Both the position numbers and the translations under genes were made by a program. Of a stretch of DNA of 64,000 nucleotides, positions 49,792-58,424 are shown one piece after another. Under the pieces are notes generated by a model, which saw only the letters and a list, made by a program, of their open reading frames with translations, was not told where the DNA came from and did not search any database. Source of the stretch: Nocardia arthritidis (GTDB lineage: Bacteria; Actinomycetota; Actinomycetes; Mycobacteriales; Mycobacteriaceae); NCBI RefSeq assembly GCF_011801145.1, contig NZ_CP046172.1, forward strand, positions 1,922,001-1,986,000, written 5' to 3'. The number at the start of each line of letters is the position of its first letter. Positions within the stretch are counted from its first letter, which is position 1.

Positions 49792-50886
49792 GTGCAGCCC
49801 AAGCGCAGGATTCACTTCGTGGGCAGCTTGCCCGCGGAGTTGGACAGTCCAGAGAAGGCAATGGCATTCGCCGTCGATACGGCCGGTGAATTCTTGGACG
49901 GCATGGTTCCGGGCGGTGAAGCGGATCCATATCGCGCCAAGTGGTACATCAGACCCATCATCGATCGGCTCGGCAAGTTCCCGGCGCTGGCGCCCGCGCG
50001 CAGCGGTGATTGGTCGACGCTGCGTTCCCGCGACACCTTTCGGCTGCGGTCGGGCCGAGCGCTGGCCGAAGCCGATATCGACGCCGCGCTCGGCTATGCG
50101 GAGGAGGCCAGGCGTGCCTGGGATGCGTTGGCCGACATGCGCCGAACCGATCCCGGACTTCGCTTGCAGGTAGGCATACCGACGCCCTTTGTCATCGGTT
50201 TCATCTCCTTCGAGGCACGGATGCTCATGTTGCGTCGAGGCTCGGTCGGCCGTGGTGACCGAAGCTTTCCCTATTACCGCCCGATTGTCGACGCCACGGT
50301 CAGGGAGATCGTCCGTATCCATGAGGCGATGCGGGACAACGTCGTGTTCCAACTCGAACTGGCAGCGGAGTCGCTCCTCTGCGGAGTGGCACCTGGGGTC
50401 CTGCGGCAGGTGCCGGCCACCGTGGCGGGGCGAGCGATCGGACGCCTCGTCGCACGGGCGCCCCATGATTCCCGTTTCGGAGTGCACCTGTGCTACGGGA
50501 GCATCGATGACAAACCGGTCGTGACACCGAGATCGGCGGCCCCGGTCGTCGCGCTGGCCAACGCGATAGCGCGATACTGGCCCGCGGGGAGGCATCTCGA
50601 TTTCGTCCACATGCCCATCGGCGACGGCAAACAGGCACCGGTTCGGCCGCGGTATTACGCGCCCCTGGCACGCCTCGAATTGCCTGCCAATACCCGTGTT
50701 ATCGCCGGGCTTGCGCATCCGGCGCAGCCGCTCGCGCAAGCACGACAGGGGCTGGCGGCGGCGGAGTCGGCCTACGGCGGCCGGTTGGACGTCGCGGCCC
50801 CATGCGGTCTGGGCCGCAATATGACCGCCGACCAGGCGCGGTCCGCGGTAGCACACGCGGTCGCCTTGGCTGAAACCGATTTGTGA
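49792..50886 (+). CDS. MetE-like (cobalamin-independent methionine synthase superfamily) protein
   Basis: A 364-residue TIM-barrel protein. It starts MQPKRRIHFVGSLPAELDSP and contains DGMVPGGEADPYRAKWYIRP and FGVHLCYGSIDDKPVV, then RVIAGLAHPAQPLAQARQGL and DVAAPCGLGRNM. These resemble the C-terminal catalytic half of MetE, in which His and Cys residues bind zinc. Here HLCYG and APCGLG could supply ligands. It is half the length of full MetE, so it is probably a methyltransferase-like relative with an unknown methyl donor rather than housekeeping methionine synthase. GTG at 49792 is preferred over an upstream ATG. Confidence 0.65.
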   Translation: MQPKRRIHFVGSLPAELDSPEKAMAFAVDTAGEFLDGMVPGGEADPYRAKWYIRPIIDRLGKFPALAPARSGDWSTLRSRDTFRLRSGRALAEADIDAALGYAEEARRAWDALADMRRTDPGLRLQVGIPTPFVIGFISFEARMLMLRRGSVGRGDRSFPYYRPIVDATVREIVRIHEAMRDNVVFQLELAAESLLCGVAPGVLRQVPATVAGRAIGRLVARAPHDSRFGVHLCYGSIDDKPVVTPRSAAPVVALANAIARYWPAGRHLDFVHMPIGDGKQAPVRPRYYAPLARLELPANTRVIAGLAHPAQPLAQARQGLAAAESAYGGRLDVAAPCGLGRNMTADQARSAVAHAVALAETDL

Positions 50887-51218
50887 AACGGGCGCAGGCT
50901 CTTGCAGAGAGTCGTCGACCGGGCTCGACAGCGGCACACACATCACTGGCGACGAACTCTTCGATGGCGCCCGTGCACGCGTCCGAGCACGACCGGGGAC
51001 GGCGGTTCGGAGTTGACGCTGGTGGAGGAGTGTTGGATCGTGTTGTGTCGGAGCATGATTCGTCGATGACTCGGATCGGGCCGGTGCGGGCGGGCGGAGC
51101 GGCGCCTCGTTCGGGCAACGCGTATTCCCCAGAATCGGGGCGACAGATCTCTGGAGAGCACCCGCCTGAGGTAGCGGTCGGCTACCGTTGACCTGTGGTC
51201 GAAGGAACTGAGGGGCCA
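50887..51218. other. Intergenic region without a recognisable gene
   Basis: 332 bp between the MetE-like gene and the methyltransferase gene. Short open frames occur on both strands, but none has a good start or known sequence. A ribosome-binding site (AGGGG) for the methyltransferase lies at its right end. No repeat or hairpin stands out. Confidence 0.5.
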
Positions 51219-52007
51219 GTGTCGGAGAACGACCGAATGCCACAACCGTTCAGCTTCGGTGATTTCAACTCTGCCCGGGTGTACGACTACCTGTTGGGCG
51301 GAAAGGACAATCGTGAGATAGACCGTGATCTAGGCGATCAAATGCTCTGTCGCGCACCCGAACTCCGGACCTTGGCCTGGTTCACTCGATCCTTCGGGCT
51401 CAAAGCGGTCGAGATGGCAGCGGAGGCCGGTATCCGACAGTTCCTCGATCTCGGCTCGGGCATCCCGAGTTCGCCCAACGTGCACGAGGTGGCTCGGAAG
51501 ATCGAGCCGTCGGCGCGGGTGGTCTATGTCGACTACGACCCGGTCGTGCACGCCCACTGTGACGCACTGCTGGCCAAACCAGAGGGCATCACCGCACTAC
51601 TGGGCGACGTTCGCCGCCCCGGCGACATCCTCGATCAGCTGAAGAACCGCAACCTGATCGACCTCGACGAGCCGGTGGCCATCACGCTCATCAGCGTGCT
51701 GCATTACGTGATGGACGACGAACACCCCGCCGAGATCATCGCCGCCTTCCGCGATCAGATCGCACCGGGCAGTTACCTGGCGATCACCCATGGCTCCCTT
51801 GATTCCACCCCGGAGATACTCCAGGTGCTCGCCAGCACCCACGACACTTCGGCCCAGGTCTCCTTTCGGTCCACAGCACAGACGGAGACCTTCTTCGCCG
51901 GCTTCGAATTGCTCGAACCCGGTGTGGTGCCGGTGCAGCAGTGGCTTCGCCCCGACTTGCCGGAGACTCGAATGGTCATGCTCGGTGGCATCGGCCGCAA
52001 ACCCTGA
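51219..52007 (+). CDS. DUF574/SAM-dependent methyltransferase
   Basis: A 262-residue member of the actinobacterial S-adenosyl methyltransferase family (DUF574). Hallmarks: FNSARVYDYLLGGKDNREID (the NxARVYDYLLGGKDN start), IRQFLDLGSGIPSSPNVHEV (SAM-binding glycine motif), RVVYVDYDPVVHAHCDALLA and LISVLHYVMDDEHPAEIIA. Such enzymes are abundant in Streptomyces and Nocardia; their substrates are mostly unknown. GTG at 51219 is chosen because of GAGGGG just upstream; a GTG at 51195 is also in frame. It precedes a secreted-antigen/ABC gene group on the same strand. Confidence 0.9.
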   Translation: MSENDRMPQPFSFGDFNSARVYDYLLGGKDNREIDRDLGDQMLCRAPELRTLAWFTRSFGLKAVEMAAEAGIRQFLDLGSGIPSSPNVHEVARKIEPSARVVYVDYDPVVHAHCDALLAKPEGITALLGDVRRPGDILDQLKNRNLIDLDEPVAITLISVLHYVMDDEHPAEIIAAFRDQIAPGSYLAITHGSLDSTPEILQVLASTHDTSAQVSFRSTAQTETFFAGFELLEPGVVPVQQWLRPDLPETRMVMLGGIGRKP

Positions 52008-52146
52008 GTGCCCGGTATGAACAGGGCTGGGCAGGAAATTTTGCAAACTGCCGTCGAAGACGCCCAAACACGCTAATTTTTGGTTGCCATCTGCACATTT
52101 CGTGCGTGCATCAGGCGCTGTCCCAGTCGATCAGAGGATGAAAAAG

Positions 52147-52629
52147 ATGAAGTCCTTGAACATTGTCGCTGGTGTCGTGTCGTCGATCACAGCTGTCACC
52201 ATGGTCACGACCGGTGCCTCGGTTGTCAATTCCCCTGTCGCCTCCGCCGCTCCCGGCGATTTCCTCATCACCAAAGAGGTTCCCACCCTGGACGATCTGC
52301 ACGACCAGGTTGTGTTCCTGATCGAAACACCCGCCTCCGACGAGGCCAAGGCCGCCAACATGGAAGGCGGTATGCGGGCGGTCGTGGTTGCACAGACCCT
52401 CTACAACTCCGGCCTGTTCCGTCCCCCGATCGGGTCGAATCAGATCAGCGGTCCCGAAACTCATGACGGCAATGTGCACACCGCCATGCTGCGCAGCAAG
52501 TCGGCGGGGCGACCGGATTTGGTTGCGCGCGTGGTCTGGAAACGTATCGACGGGGTCTGGAAGTTGTCCAACAGTTCCGTGTGCGAGGGCATCAAGGCCG
52601 TGGGACTGTCGATGGCCTGCGACTTCTGA
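52147..52629 (+). CDS. MTB12/CFP2-like secreted protein
   Basis: A 160-residue exported protein. The signal peptide MKSLNIVAGVVSSITAVTMV and following residues end in VASAAPGDF, an AxA cleavage site. The mature part (TLDDLHDQVVFLIETPASDE, VARVVWKRIDGVWKLSNSSV) matches the low-molecular-weight MTB12/CFP2 antigen domain, an NTF2-like fold of unknown function in mycobacteria. Two cysteines near the C-terminus (VCEGIK, MACDF) may form a disulfide. ATG at 52147 is preferred because AGAGG touches the earlier ATG at 52138. An ABC ATPase gene follows after 15 bp. Confidence 0.82.
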   Translation: MKSLNIVAGVVSSITAVTMVTTGASVVNSPVASAAPGDFLITKEVPTLDDLHDQVVFLIETPASDEAKAANMEGGMRAVVVAQTLYNSGLFRPPIGSNQISGPETHDGNVHTAMLRSKSAGRPDLVARVVWKRIDGVWKLSNSSVCEGIKAVGLSMACDF

Positions 52630-52644
52630 CCGGCTGCGAGCACA

Positions 52645-53382
52645 GTGATCGAAATCCGTGACCTCACCCTGGCTTACCCAGGCGTGATCGTCCTCGAAGT
52701 TCCCGAACTGACGGTGGCAGACGCGACACTCACCTACCTGATCGGTCTCAACGGCACCGGCAAAACCACGCTGCTGCGGTGTATCTGCGGCATCATCGCG
52801 CCTGCCACCGGCACAGTCCGGGTCGACGACACCCTCGTCCGAGCCCATCACACCACACCGGCAACTCTCGGAATGCACCTCAACTACCGAGCCTTCGACC
52901 CACGTCACACGGCACGCCGGCACCTGCGCTGGATCGCCCGCGCCCGTGGACTACCCACCGACCGGGTCGGCGAGGTCCTCGAGATCGTCGACCTCGTCCG
53001 GGTCGCCGATCGTCGGCTGGGGCACTATTCGCTCGGCATGCTCCAACGTGTCGGCATCGCCGCCGCATTGCTGTCCGAGCCTCGCACCCTGCTGCTCGAC
53101 GAACCTCTCAACGGCCTCGACATCGCGGGCATCCGCTGGATCCGCGAACTGCTGCGCCACCTCGCCGATACCGGGACCTGTGTCCTGGTTGCCACCCACC
53201 TGCTCGATGAGGTCGAACGCAACGCCGACCACATCGTCATCCTCGGAAACGGACGCATTCTGACCGACCAGCCATTCGCACAACTCATGAACACCCTGGG
53301 TCCCGGCGAGACCGGCCTCGAAGACGCCTACCTGAGAATCGCCGGCCTGCCTACCGACCTCGCGTTCGGCGTGGCCCCATGA
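52645..53382 (+). CDS. ABC transporter ATP-binding protein
   Basis: A 245-residue ATPase. Walker A: LIGLNGTGKTTLLRC (residues about 33-47). Signature-like loop: GHYSLGMLQRVGIAAALLSE, in which SLGMLQR stands for LSGGQ. Walker B: TLLLDEPLNGLDIAG. The H-loop is VLVATHLLDEVE. The C-terminal 25 residues are short. GTG at 52645 starts it. It overlaps the permease gene by ATGA (53379-53382), so the two form an ABC exporter pair. The permease is frameshifted in this sequence. Confidence 0.87.
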   Translation: MIEIRDLTLAYPGVIVLEVPELTVADATLTYLIGLNGTGKTTLLRCICGIIAPATGTVRVDDTLVRAHHTTPATLGMHLNYRAFDPRHTARRHLRWIARARGLPTDRVGEVLEIVDLVRVADRRLGHYSLGMLQRVGIAAALLSEPRTLLLDEPLNGLDIAGIRWIRELLRHLADTGTCVLVATHLLDEVERNADHIVILGNGRILTDQPFAQLMNTLGPGETGLEDAYLRIAGLPTDLAFGVAP

Positions 53383-54217
53383 ACGGCCCCGGTCCGGTCA
53401 CCCTGATCCGCCGCGGCATCGCCGCCGAATGGACCCGCACCGCCGGACGCAGCTTCCTGTGGGTAGTCGCTGTCCCCCTCACCTTCGCGCTGCCGCTGGT
53501 CATCACCTTCGTAATCGCCGCCGTCGCAGAACGACTCGCCAACCTCCCCGGACAGAAATTCGTCGCCGCGGTCGCCACCACCAATTCCGTGTACTGGGTG
53601 ATCACCTTGTCCGTGTCGGTGATGATGGTCGCCACCGCCTACGCCCATGCCACCCAATGGCGCGGTCAGACAAGCGATCTCAATGCCTTCCTGTTCCCCC
53701 GGTCCTGGACGGTCGCGTTGGGCCGGTGGATCTATTACGGCACCATCGCGGCGATCTCGACAGCCGTTCTGCTCACCGTCGTCATGGTTACGCTGCCACA
53801 CCAGTTCCCCGACTCTATGGGGCCGTGGGCATCACCGACTCCGCTGGTCTCCGGTTTCTCTGGACCGTTCCGAGCTACGCGTTCGTCGCATGCGGGGTGG
53901 GTGTCGCGGTCGGGTCATTGATCCGCACTCCGTCCGCCGCCGTCGCGGTTCTCCTGTTCTGGGTCTATGTCGCCGAGAACTCCATCAATCTGCTGCCCCA
54001 CGGGTACACCCTGCAGGCATACGCCCCGTTCCTCAACGCCGTCGCCGCGACCGGTCAGGAAGTCGCCTTCATCCCTCGCTTCGGCCGCAACGGATCTCTG
54101 CTCTATTTCGTCCTCGTCACCGCCGCCCTCTTCATCGCGACAGCCGTCCTACCCATTCTCATTCGCCGGTTTTCCGGATATCGCAGAACGACGCTCGCCA
54201 AATCAGGCGCAAACTGA
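53379..54217 (+). pseudogene. ABC permease with a frameshift
   Basis: The first part (from ATG 53379) encodes spans FLWVVAVPLTFALPLVITFV, WVITLSVSVMMVATAYAHAT and ISTAVLLTVVMVTLPHQFP. After 53806 the frame becomes nonsense and ends at 53921. In a second frame RLYGAVGITDSAGLRFLWTV, VACGVGVAVGSLIRTPSAAV and YFVLVTAALFIATAVLPILI continue a normal permease to the TGA at 54217. One extra C in the CCCC run at 53807-53810 joins both frames into a single 279-residue protein with about six spans. It is either a pseudogene, a slippage site or a sequence error. It is the membrane partner of the preceding ATPase. Confidence 0.8.
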
Positions 54218-54259
54218 GCTGCGGCGATTATTCGTCCATGGGCGAATAATCGCCGCGAC

Positions 54260-55666
54260 CTACACCGAGATCGGTTGAACCTCGAGCGGAAGCTTTTCCA
54301 TCACCGGGATCGGACCCATGGCTCGCCGGATTTTCTTGGTGGCGACCGGCCGGAACTCCCACTTCGACAGCAGACTGTAGAGAGTTGTTTGCAGTGCGAT
54401 CCAGGCATAATTGTTACCGAGACACATCTGATTACCCTTGCTGAACGGAACCAGGCTCCTGCATTTCGACCCGGAGCCCGAGGCCGGCCACCGATCGGGG
54501 TCGAAGGTGTTCGGTTCGGGGAAAATGTTCGGATTGCGGTGAATAGCTGTAATGCTGTAGCCGATATTGGTCCCCGCGGGAAATGTGAATCCGTCGAGTT
54601 CGACCGTGGTGATACTACGTCTCGTCTGCAGCAGTGCCGCATGCATCCGCGTGACCTCGTTCAGGAACCGGTTCAGGTAATCGAGTTGATCGAGGTTTCG
54701 GGGGCTGATATCTCCTGCGGCGGAGATCTCTTTCGCCAGTTTCGAAGCCACCTCCGGATGCCGCGACAACTCGTACAGCGCCCAGGTCAGCGTGGCGGTC
54801 GAGGCGTCGATCCCGCCGAAGAGGATAGTCATGGCCTGCTCTACCAGGAACTCGTCACTACGGTGTTCCTCATCTACCGAATCCAGCAGGATGTCGATCA
54901 GGTCGTTCCGGCGGTCACCGCTGGCCCGGCGCGCGGTGATCAGTTCTCGGCAGTAATCTCGCAGTCGCATTCCAGCCGACGTGAATTTGCGGTTCACCGG
55001 CAATGGCAGGCTCTCCAGCTTCTTGGGCAGCAGACTGCCCACTATGGCGCCCGCGCCTATGTCCGTGATCAGACCCGAGATGAGTTGTATCTCCTCGGCA
55101 TCCGGTTCGTGGGAGAACATCGACTCGAGCAGGTTGGCGATCACCACCCCGAACACCGCGGAACGGACCTCGACAATCTGGCCTGGCTGCCACGAACTCG
55201 CCAACGCATCCGCGTTACGCTTCATGGTGTGCACATAGCTTTCCAGCTGTGTTCGATGGAACGCTGGTTGGAGCAGACGACGAAGATACTTGTGTTGCTC
55301 ACCATCCGTGACGATCAGCGATTCTCCGAATATGAGACGGATGCGTTTGAAGAGGAGCCCTCGCTCGTAGGCATCGGAGTTCTCCACCAACACGCTGTGG
55401 AGTAGTTCGATATCGGTAATGACGTAGACAACAAGATTGGCGATATCGACGCGTACTATTTTCCCGGCGCCGGCCAGATCCACCATGAACTGAACCGGAT
55501 CACGCCACATTTTCCAACCGTGTCCGAGAACCGGCAAACGTCCGGGCGCACACGGGACGTCACGAAGATCCACTACATGTTGCCTTTCTTTCAGCAGGTT
55601 CGAGGCCGGAGGCTTCGGGCGATAGGTCCACAACCCGGACAGCAGCGATCCCACTCCTTCCCTCAT
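54260..55666 (-). CDS. Cytochrome P450
   Basis: A 468-residue P450 monooxygenase. The I-helix is TILFGGIDASTATLTWALYE (oxygen-binding GGID-T). The K-helix ExxR is EVTRMHAALLQTRR. The heme-binding loop is PFSKGNQMCLGNNYAWIAL, FxxGxxxCxG with Cys at about residue 414. The N-terminal proline-rich part (PCAPGRLPVLGHGWKMW) is like fatty-acid- or terpene-type bacterial P450s. Substrate unknown. No ferredoxin or reductase gene is adjacent. ATG at 55666 is used; the true start is uncertain because an RBS-like GGAAGGAG lies just inside. It faces the ABC permease convergently. Confidence 0.9.
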   Translation of the reverse strand: MREGVGSLLSGLWTYRPKPPASNLLKERQHVVDLRDVPCAPGRLPVLGHGWKMWRDPVQFMVDLAGAGKIVRVDIANLVVYVITDIELLHSVLVENSDAYERGLLFKRIRLIFGESLIVTDGEQHKYLRRLLQPAFHRTQLESYVHTMKRNADALASSWQPGQIVEVRSAVFGVVIANLLESMFSHEPDAEEIQLISGLITDIGAGAIVGSLLPKKLESLPLPVNRKFTSAGMRLRDYCRELITARRASGDRRNDLIDILLDSVDEEHRSDEFLVEQAMTILFGGIDASTATLTWALYELSRHPEVASKLAKEISAAGDISPRNLDQLDYLNRFLNEVTRMHAALLQTRRSITTVELDGFTFPAGTNIGYSITAIHRNPNIFPEPNTFDPDRWPASGSGSKCRSLVPFSKGNQMCLGNNYAWIALQTTLYSLLSKWEFRPVATKKIRRAMGPIPVMEKLPLEVQPISV

Positions 55667-56258
55667 GACCGTCGGCGAGGTCGCTGAACAACCCGCCTAC
55701 GCCGTCGACCACGGTGCGTCTGCTCCTGCCGAAAAGCTTGTTCTGTCACGACCACAGTCTCCTTCACCGCCGGTCACAGCTGTTGTCATGGACCACCAAC
55801 CCCGTCGGCGGCACGACGCTGGCGATGGCGGGGCCGATACCGCTGGACGCCCCGCTACGAGAAGCGGTCCTTCCGACTAGGGTCAGTAACAGTCAACTCC
55901 TGGATCAGCGTGTCGAGCAACGAACTCCGCACAACTCTCGACAGACCTCCCCGGTCTCAGACTTCTCCCATCGTCCGCACAGGACTCCTGCGGGAATAGG
56001 TGACAACCGAGGTGAATCACTGAGGCCTGTTGCCGGTCAGCACGTTACATTAGCCGAGATTTTGAACCGTCAGGACTTTTCTGCCGAACACCAACAGCCC
56101 GAACGCCATTCACAGCAGCGGCTGCCTTTTCCTGTTGGTGTCGATCGCGGTCGTCCAGATCGCGGAGCTGACCGGGCAACTGGATTCGGACCCGACGCGC
56201 AGGGCCATTCGGCAAGCTCGACGCAAGGCCCCTACGCGCCGGTGATCAGTTTGTCCGC
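55667..56258. other. Intergenic region with a possible gene fragment
   Basis: 592 bp between the P450 start and the stop of a small secreted-protein gene. No full gene is convincing. On the plus strand near 56130-56245 a frame reads LFLLVSIAVVQIAELTGQLD followed by SDPTRRAIRQARRKAPTRR and a stop. This looks like the basic tail of a membrane protein but has no start or upstream part; it may be a remnant. The stretch around 56040-56110 is more AT-rich than its surroundings. Confidence 0.35.
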
Positions 56259-56711
56259 CTAAGGCATTACGGCGCATCCGGAGCCGGTGGAGAAGCCCGT
56301 TCCGGCCAACAGGTCGACGGAGGCTATCGAGCCCTGGCTCTGATAGGCGACGATGTGATGCCATTCCGCCGCCGTCGGTGTCCACTGGACGCTGACGCTG
56401 GTCGCGCCCGCCGGATCGACGAAATCGCTTGGCGCGAAAGTTGATCTGCCGGTGGTGTCGTAGAAGAAGACCGGGAACGCCCCTGTGGTGAGGTTGGCGG
56501 TGAGCGTGTAGGTGCAGCCCGTTCCGTATTGGCTCGCCGGTCCCCAACTCGCGCCCGGTTCGGCGCGCAGATCGATGACGGCCGCACCGGCATCGGGCGC
56601 CGCCGCGACGGTCAGTGCCACCGCGGCAAGCGTCGCGGCGGCCGGTCCGACGACCGCGCGCCGAATCACGTTCCGGCCGCGGGTATTCGAGTGTGCAGAG
56701 GTTTCCGACAT
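56259..56711 (-). CDS. Small secreted protein, beta-rich
   Basis: A 150-residue exported protein; ATG at 56711 follows GAAGGGA. The signal peptide runs through AATLAAVALTVAAAPDAGA with cleavage before AVIDLRAE. The mature part (CTYTLTANLTTGAFPVFFYD, FVDPAGATSVSVQWTPTAAE, TGFSTGSGCAVMP) is beta-rich with two cysteines, one near each end, likely a disulfide, and resembles an immunoglobulin-like fold. No family is recognised. It is the last of several small exported proteins on this strand. Confidence 0.72.
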   Translation of the reverse strand: MSETSAHSNTRGRNVIRRAVVGPAAATLAAVALTVAAAPDAGAAVIDLRAEPGASWGPASQYGTGCTYTLTANLTTGAFPVFFYDTTGRSTFAPSDFVDPAGATSVSVQWTPTAAEWHHIVAYQSQGSIASVDLLAGTGFSTGSGCAVMP

Positions 56712-56889
56712 CGGATGAATTCCCTTCTCTACCGGATGCCACGGTCCTCCGCTGACGGCCCCGGCGGCAGGGTCGAAGATCACTCGGTCTGTTCATCGAG
56801 TCGGCCGGAGCCGAGGGCGGTGCGGTCCGACTCTACCGCCGAACCTGTTCCCCGTTCCTCGAACTCGAATCCCCAGTTGCCCGCGGAAT

Positions 56890-57345
56890 TCAGTCCAGCA
56901 CAGCCCGATTCCGGTACTGATCGACAAGGTGCTGGTAGGAGGCCGGAGCCTCGGCTCTGGTCTCGATATCGCGCAGGCCGATGGTGACCGTGCGGGCCGC
57001 GGCGGCCGAATAGTTGTGCTCGTCGATGCCAAGGTCCGCCACGATCGCGGGCAGTAGTTCGTCCAGCTCGTCGTCGGTCGCGTAGACGGTGAGGGTGCAT
57101 TCGACCGGCACGGCTGCCGGGTCGTACGCGTCGCCGCGCACCCGCTCGGCGAATTCGGCGATCTCGATGACCGGACCGAATTCGGTATAGCACGGGATGC
57201 GGTTCACGCCGCGGATCCGGTGTGCGCTCTCCTCCAGCATCAGCGCGATCGGATGGATCTCCTCGCTGTCCAGGGATCCCGGGCCGGTCGGGTCGGGCAG
57301 ACCCAATCCGACCGCGACCTGCCAAATGCGCCGCTCGTCGTCCAT
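56890..57345 (-). CDS. Hypothetical cytoplasmic protein, 151 aa
   Basis: An acidic protein starting MDDERRIWQVAVGLGLPDPT; ATG at 57345 has GAGAGG five bases upstream. It has no signal peptide. Segments include SEEIHPIALMLEESAHRIRG, FGPVIEIAEFAERVRGDAYD and LPAIVADLGIDEHNYSAAAR. I recognise no domain. It starts 13 bp after the stop of a small secreted-protein gene, so the two are co-transcribed. A small acidic cytoplasmic partner behind an exported protein could be an immunity or chaperone protein, but nothing else supports that. Confidence 0.65.
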   Translation of the reverse strand: MDDERRIWQVAVGLGLPDPTGPGSLDSEEIHPIALMLEESAHRIRGVNRIPCYTEFGPVIEIAEFAERVRGDAYDPAAVPVECTLTVYATDDELDELLPAIVADLGIDEHNYSAAAARTVTIGLRDIETRAEAPASYQHLVDQYRNRAVLD

Positions 57346-57358
57346 TTTCACCTCTCTG

Positions 57359-57709
57359 TCAGCGCCGCGACGTGACGTTCACGGTGCGGCAGTGCTTCAG
57401 TTTCTTGCCCGACGGCACGGCCGCCTGCGCCTTGTTCTTGGCGTCGTTCACCGCCGCGTCCTTCGTCCTTCCGGTGCCATTGAACTGGAACGGTCCGGTG
57501 GCGTCGGTCCGGTCCAGATTCTCGAAATAGCAGGACACCGTCGCATAGAAGGTCGCGGTGAACTGGAACTGCGGCTGCACCGCATCCACGGCTCGGACGG
57601 CCGCGGTCGGTGGCTGCGCCGCCGCGATACCAGCTCCGAAACCCGCGGTGCCCGCGGCGGCTACCAGGACCGCGGCGATGAATCGGCGGCCGGACATGAC
57701 GGTCTGCAT
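57359..57709 (-). CDS. Small secreted protein, 116 aa
   Basis: ATG at 57709 follows GGGAGGG. The signal peptide is MSGRRFIAAVLVAAAGTAGF and on to AAAQ, an AxA cleavage site. The mature part is about 85 residues: FQFTATFYATVSCYFENLDR, TDATGPFQFNGTGRTKDAAV, then a basic end AAVPSGKKLKHCRTVNVTSR. Two cysteines may pair. No family is recognised. The stop is 13 bp before the start of the acidic cytoplasmic protein gene. Confidence 0.72.
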   Translation of the reverse strand: MQTVMSGRRFIAAVLVAAAGTAGFGAGIAAAQPPTAAVRAVDAVQPQFQFTATFYATVSCYFENLDRTDATGPFQFNGTGRTKDAAVNDAKNKAQAAVPSGKKLKHCRTVNVTSRR

Positions 57710-57874
57710 TGGTGATCCCTCCCATTGAGGCTCTTTCACCATGCTTCGACGCCACTGCGGCGCAATGGGTTCCATTCGATTCAGGTGATCGGCCTCACAG
57801 GGCGGCGCGGGAACCGTTGTCGATCAATGAAACTGGCCCGGTCTTCGACCCGAATGCATTGCGGCACAGCGCAT

Positions 57875-58333
57875 TCAGGATACGAAGGTCGCCGAGGTGA
57901 CGGTGACATCGGCGAAGCTGACATACCATCCGTTCCAGGTGTCGGCGACGTTCACCTGGATACCGTGCCCGGCCGCGCGACCGCCGGTGATGAGCCACAG
58001 GCCGTTGCCGTATCCGGTCGCCGTGCTGACACTGCCATCCGACCAGGCGAATTCGGCCGTGCTCTGCGCACCGGGCGTATTCCACGGGATGATGGCCGTG
58101 AACTGGCCGGTGTCGATTCCCGGTAACAGCGGGCCGCCGCATTCGCGCAGCGTGGCCGAACGCCGGATGTTCTGCCCCGCGCTTCCGCTGCCCGCGACCA
58201 GCGCGCCGGTCATCAAGCCGCCCTGCCGGCAGCCTCCACCGCCGCCCGGCGGAAGTGCCTGCGCCTGCGGCACACTCAGCAGCGGCGCCGCGCAAAGAGC
58301 CGCCGCCAGCAACGCGATTCGACAACCAGACAC
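57875..58333 (-). CDS. Small secreted protein, 152 aa
   Basis: GTG at 58333 follows GGGAGG. The signal peptide is IALLAAALCAAPLLSVPQAQ, with cleavage after AQA. The mature protein begins with a Gly-rich stretch LPPGGGGGCRQGG, then is beta-rich: NTPGAQSTAEFAWSDGSVST, GYGNGLWLITGGRAAGHGIQ and DTWNGWYVSFADVTVTSATF. Two cysteines lie in the first third. It resembles other small actinobacterial exported proteins, without a named family. There are 165 bp between it and the next small secreted-protein gene on the same strand. Confidence 0.72.
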   Translation of the reverse strand: MSGCRIALLAAALCAAPLLSVPQAQALPPGGGGGCRQGGLMTGALVAGSGSAGQNIRRSATLRECGGPLLPGIDTGQFTAIIPWNTPGAQSTAEFAWSDGSVSTATGYGNGLWLITGGRAAGHGIQVNVADTWNGWYVSFADVTVTSATFVS

Positions 58334-58424
58334 GCCACCTCCCTGTCGCGGGACAGCAACCGAAACGGCCTCGCCGAGCAGTTTAGCGCCGTGGCCGGTT
58401 CAAATCGCGATCTCGCTCGGCGGT

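Noticed and set aside
48853..51243. 796-codon minus-strand frame
   Set aside because: It lies opposite the SDR and MetE-like genes, both of which have clear motifs on the plus strand; histidine/arginine-rich composition is typical of antisense shadows.
54275..55405. Plus-strand frame opposite the P450
   Set aside because: The P450 has heme, ExxR and I-helix motifs; the opposite frame has no recognisable feature.
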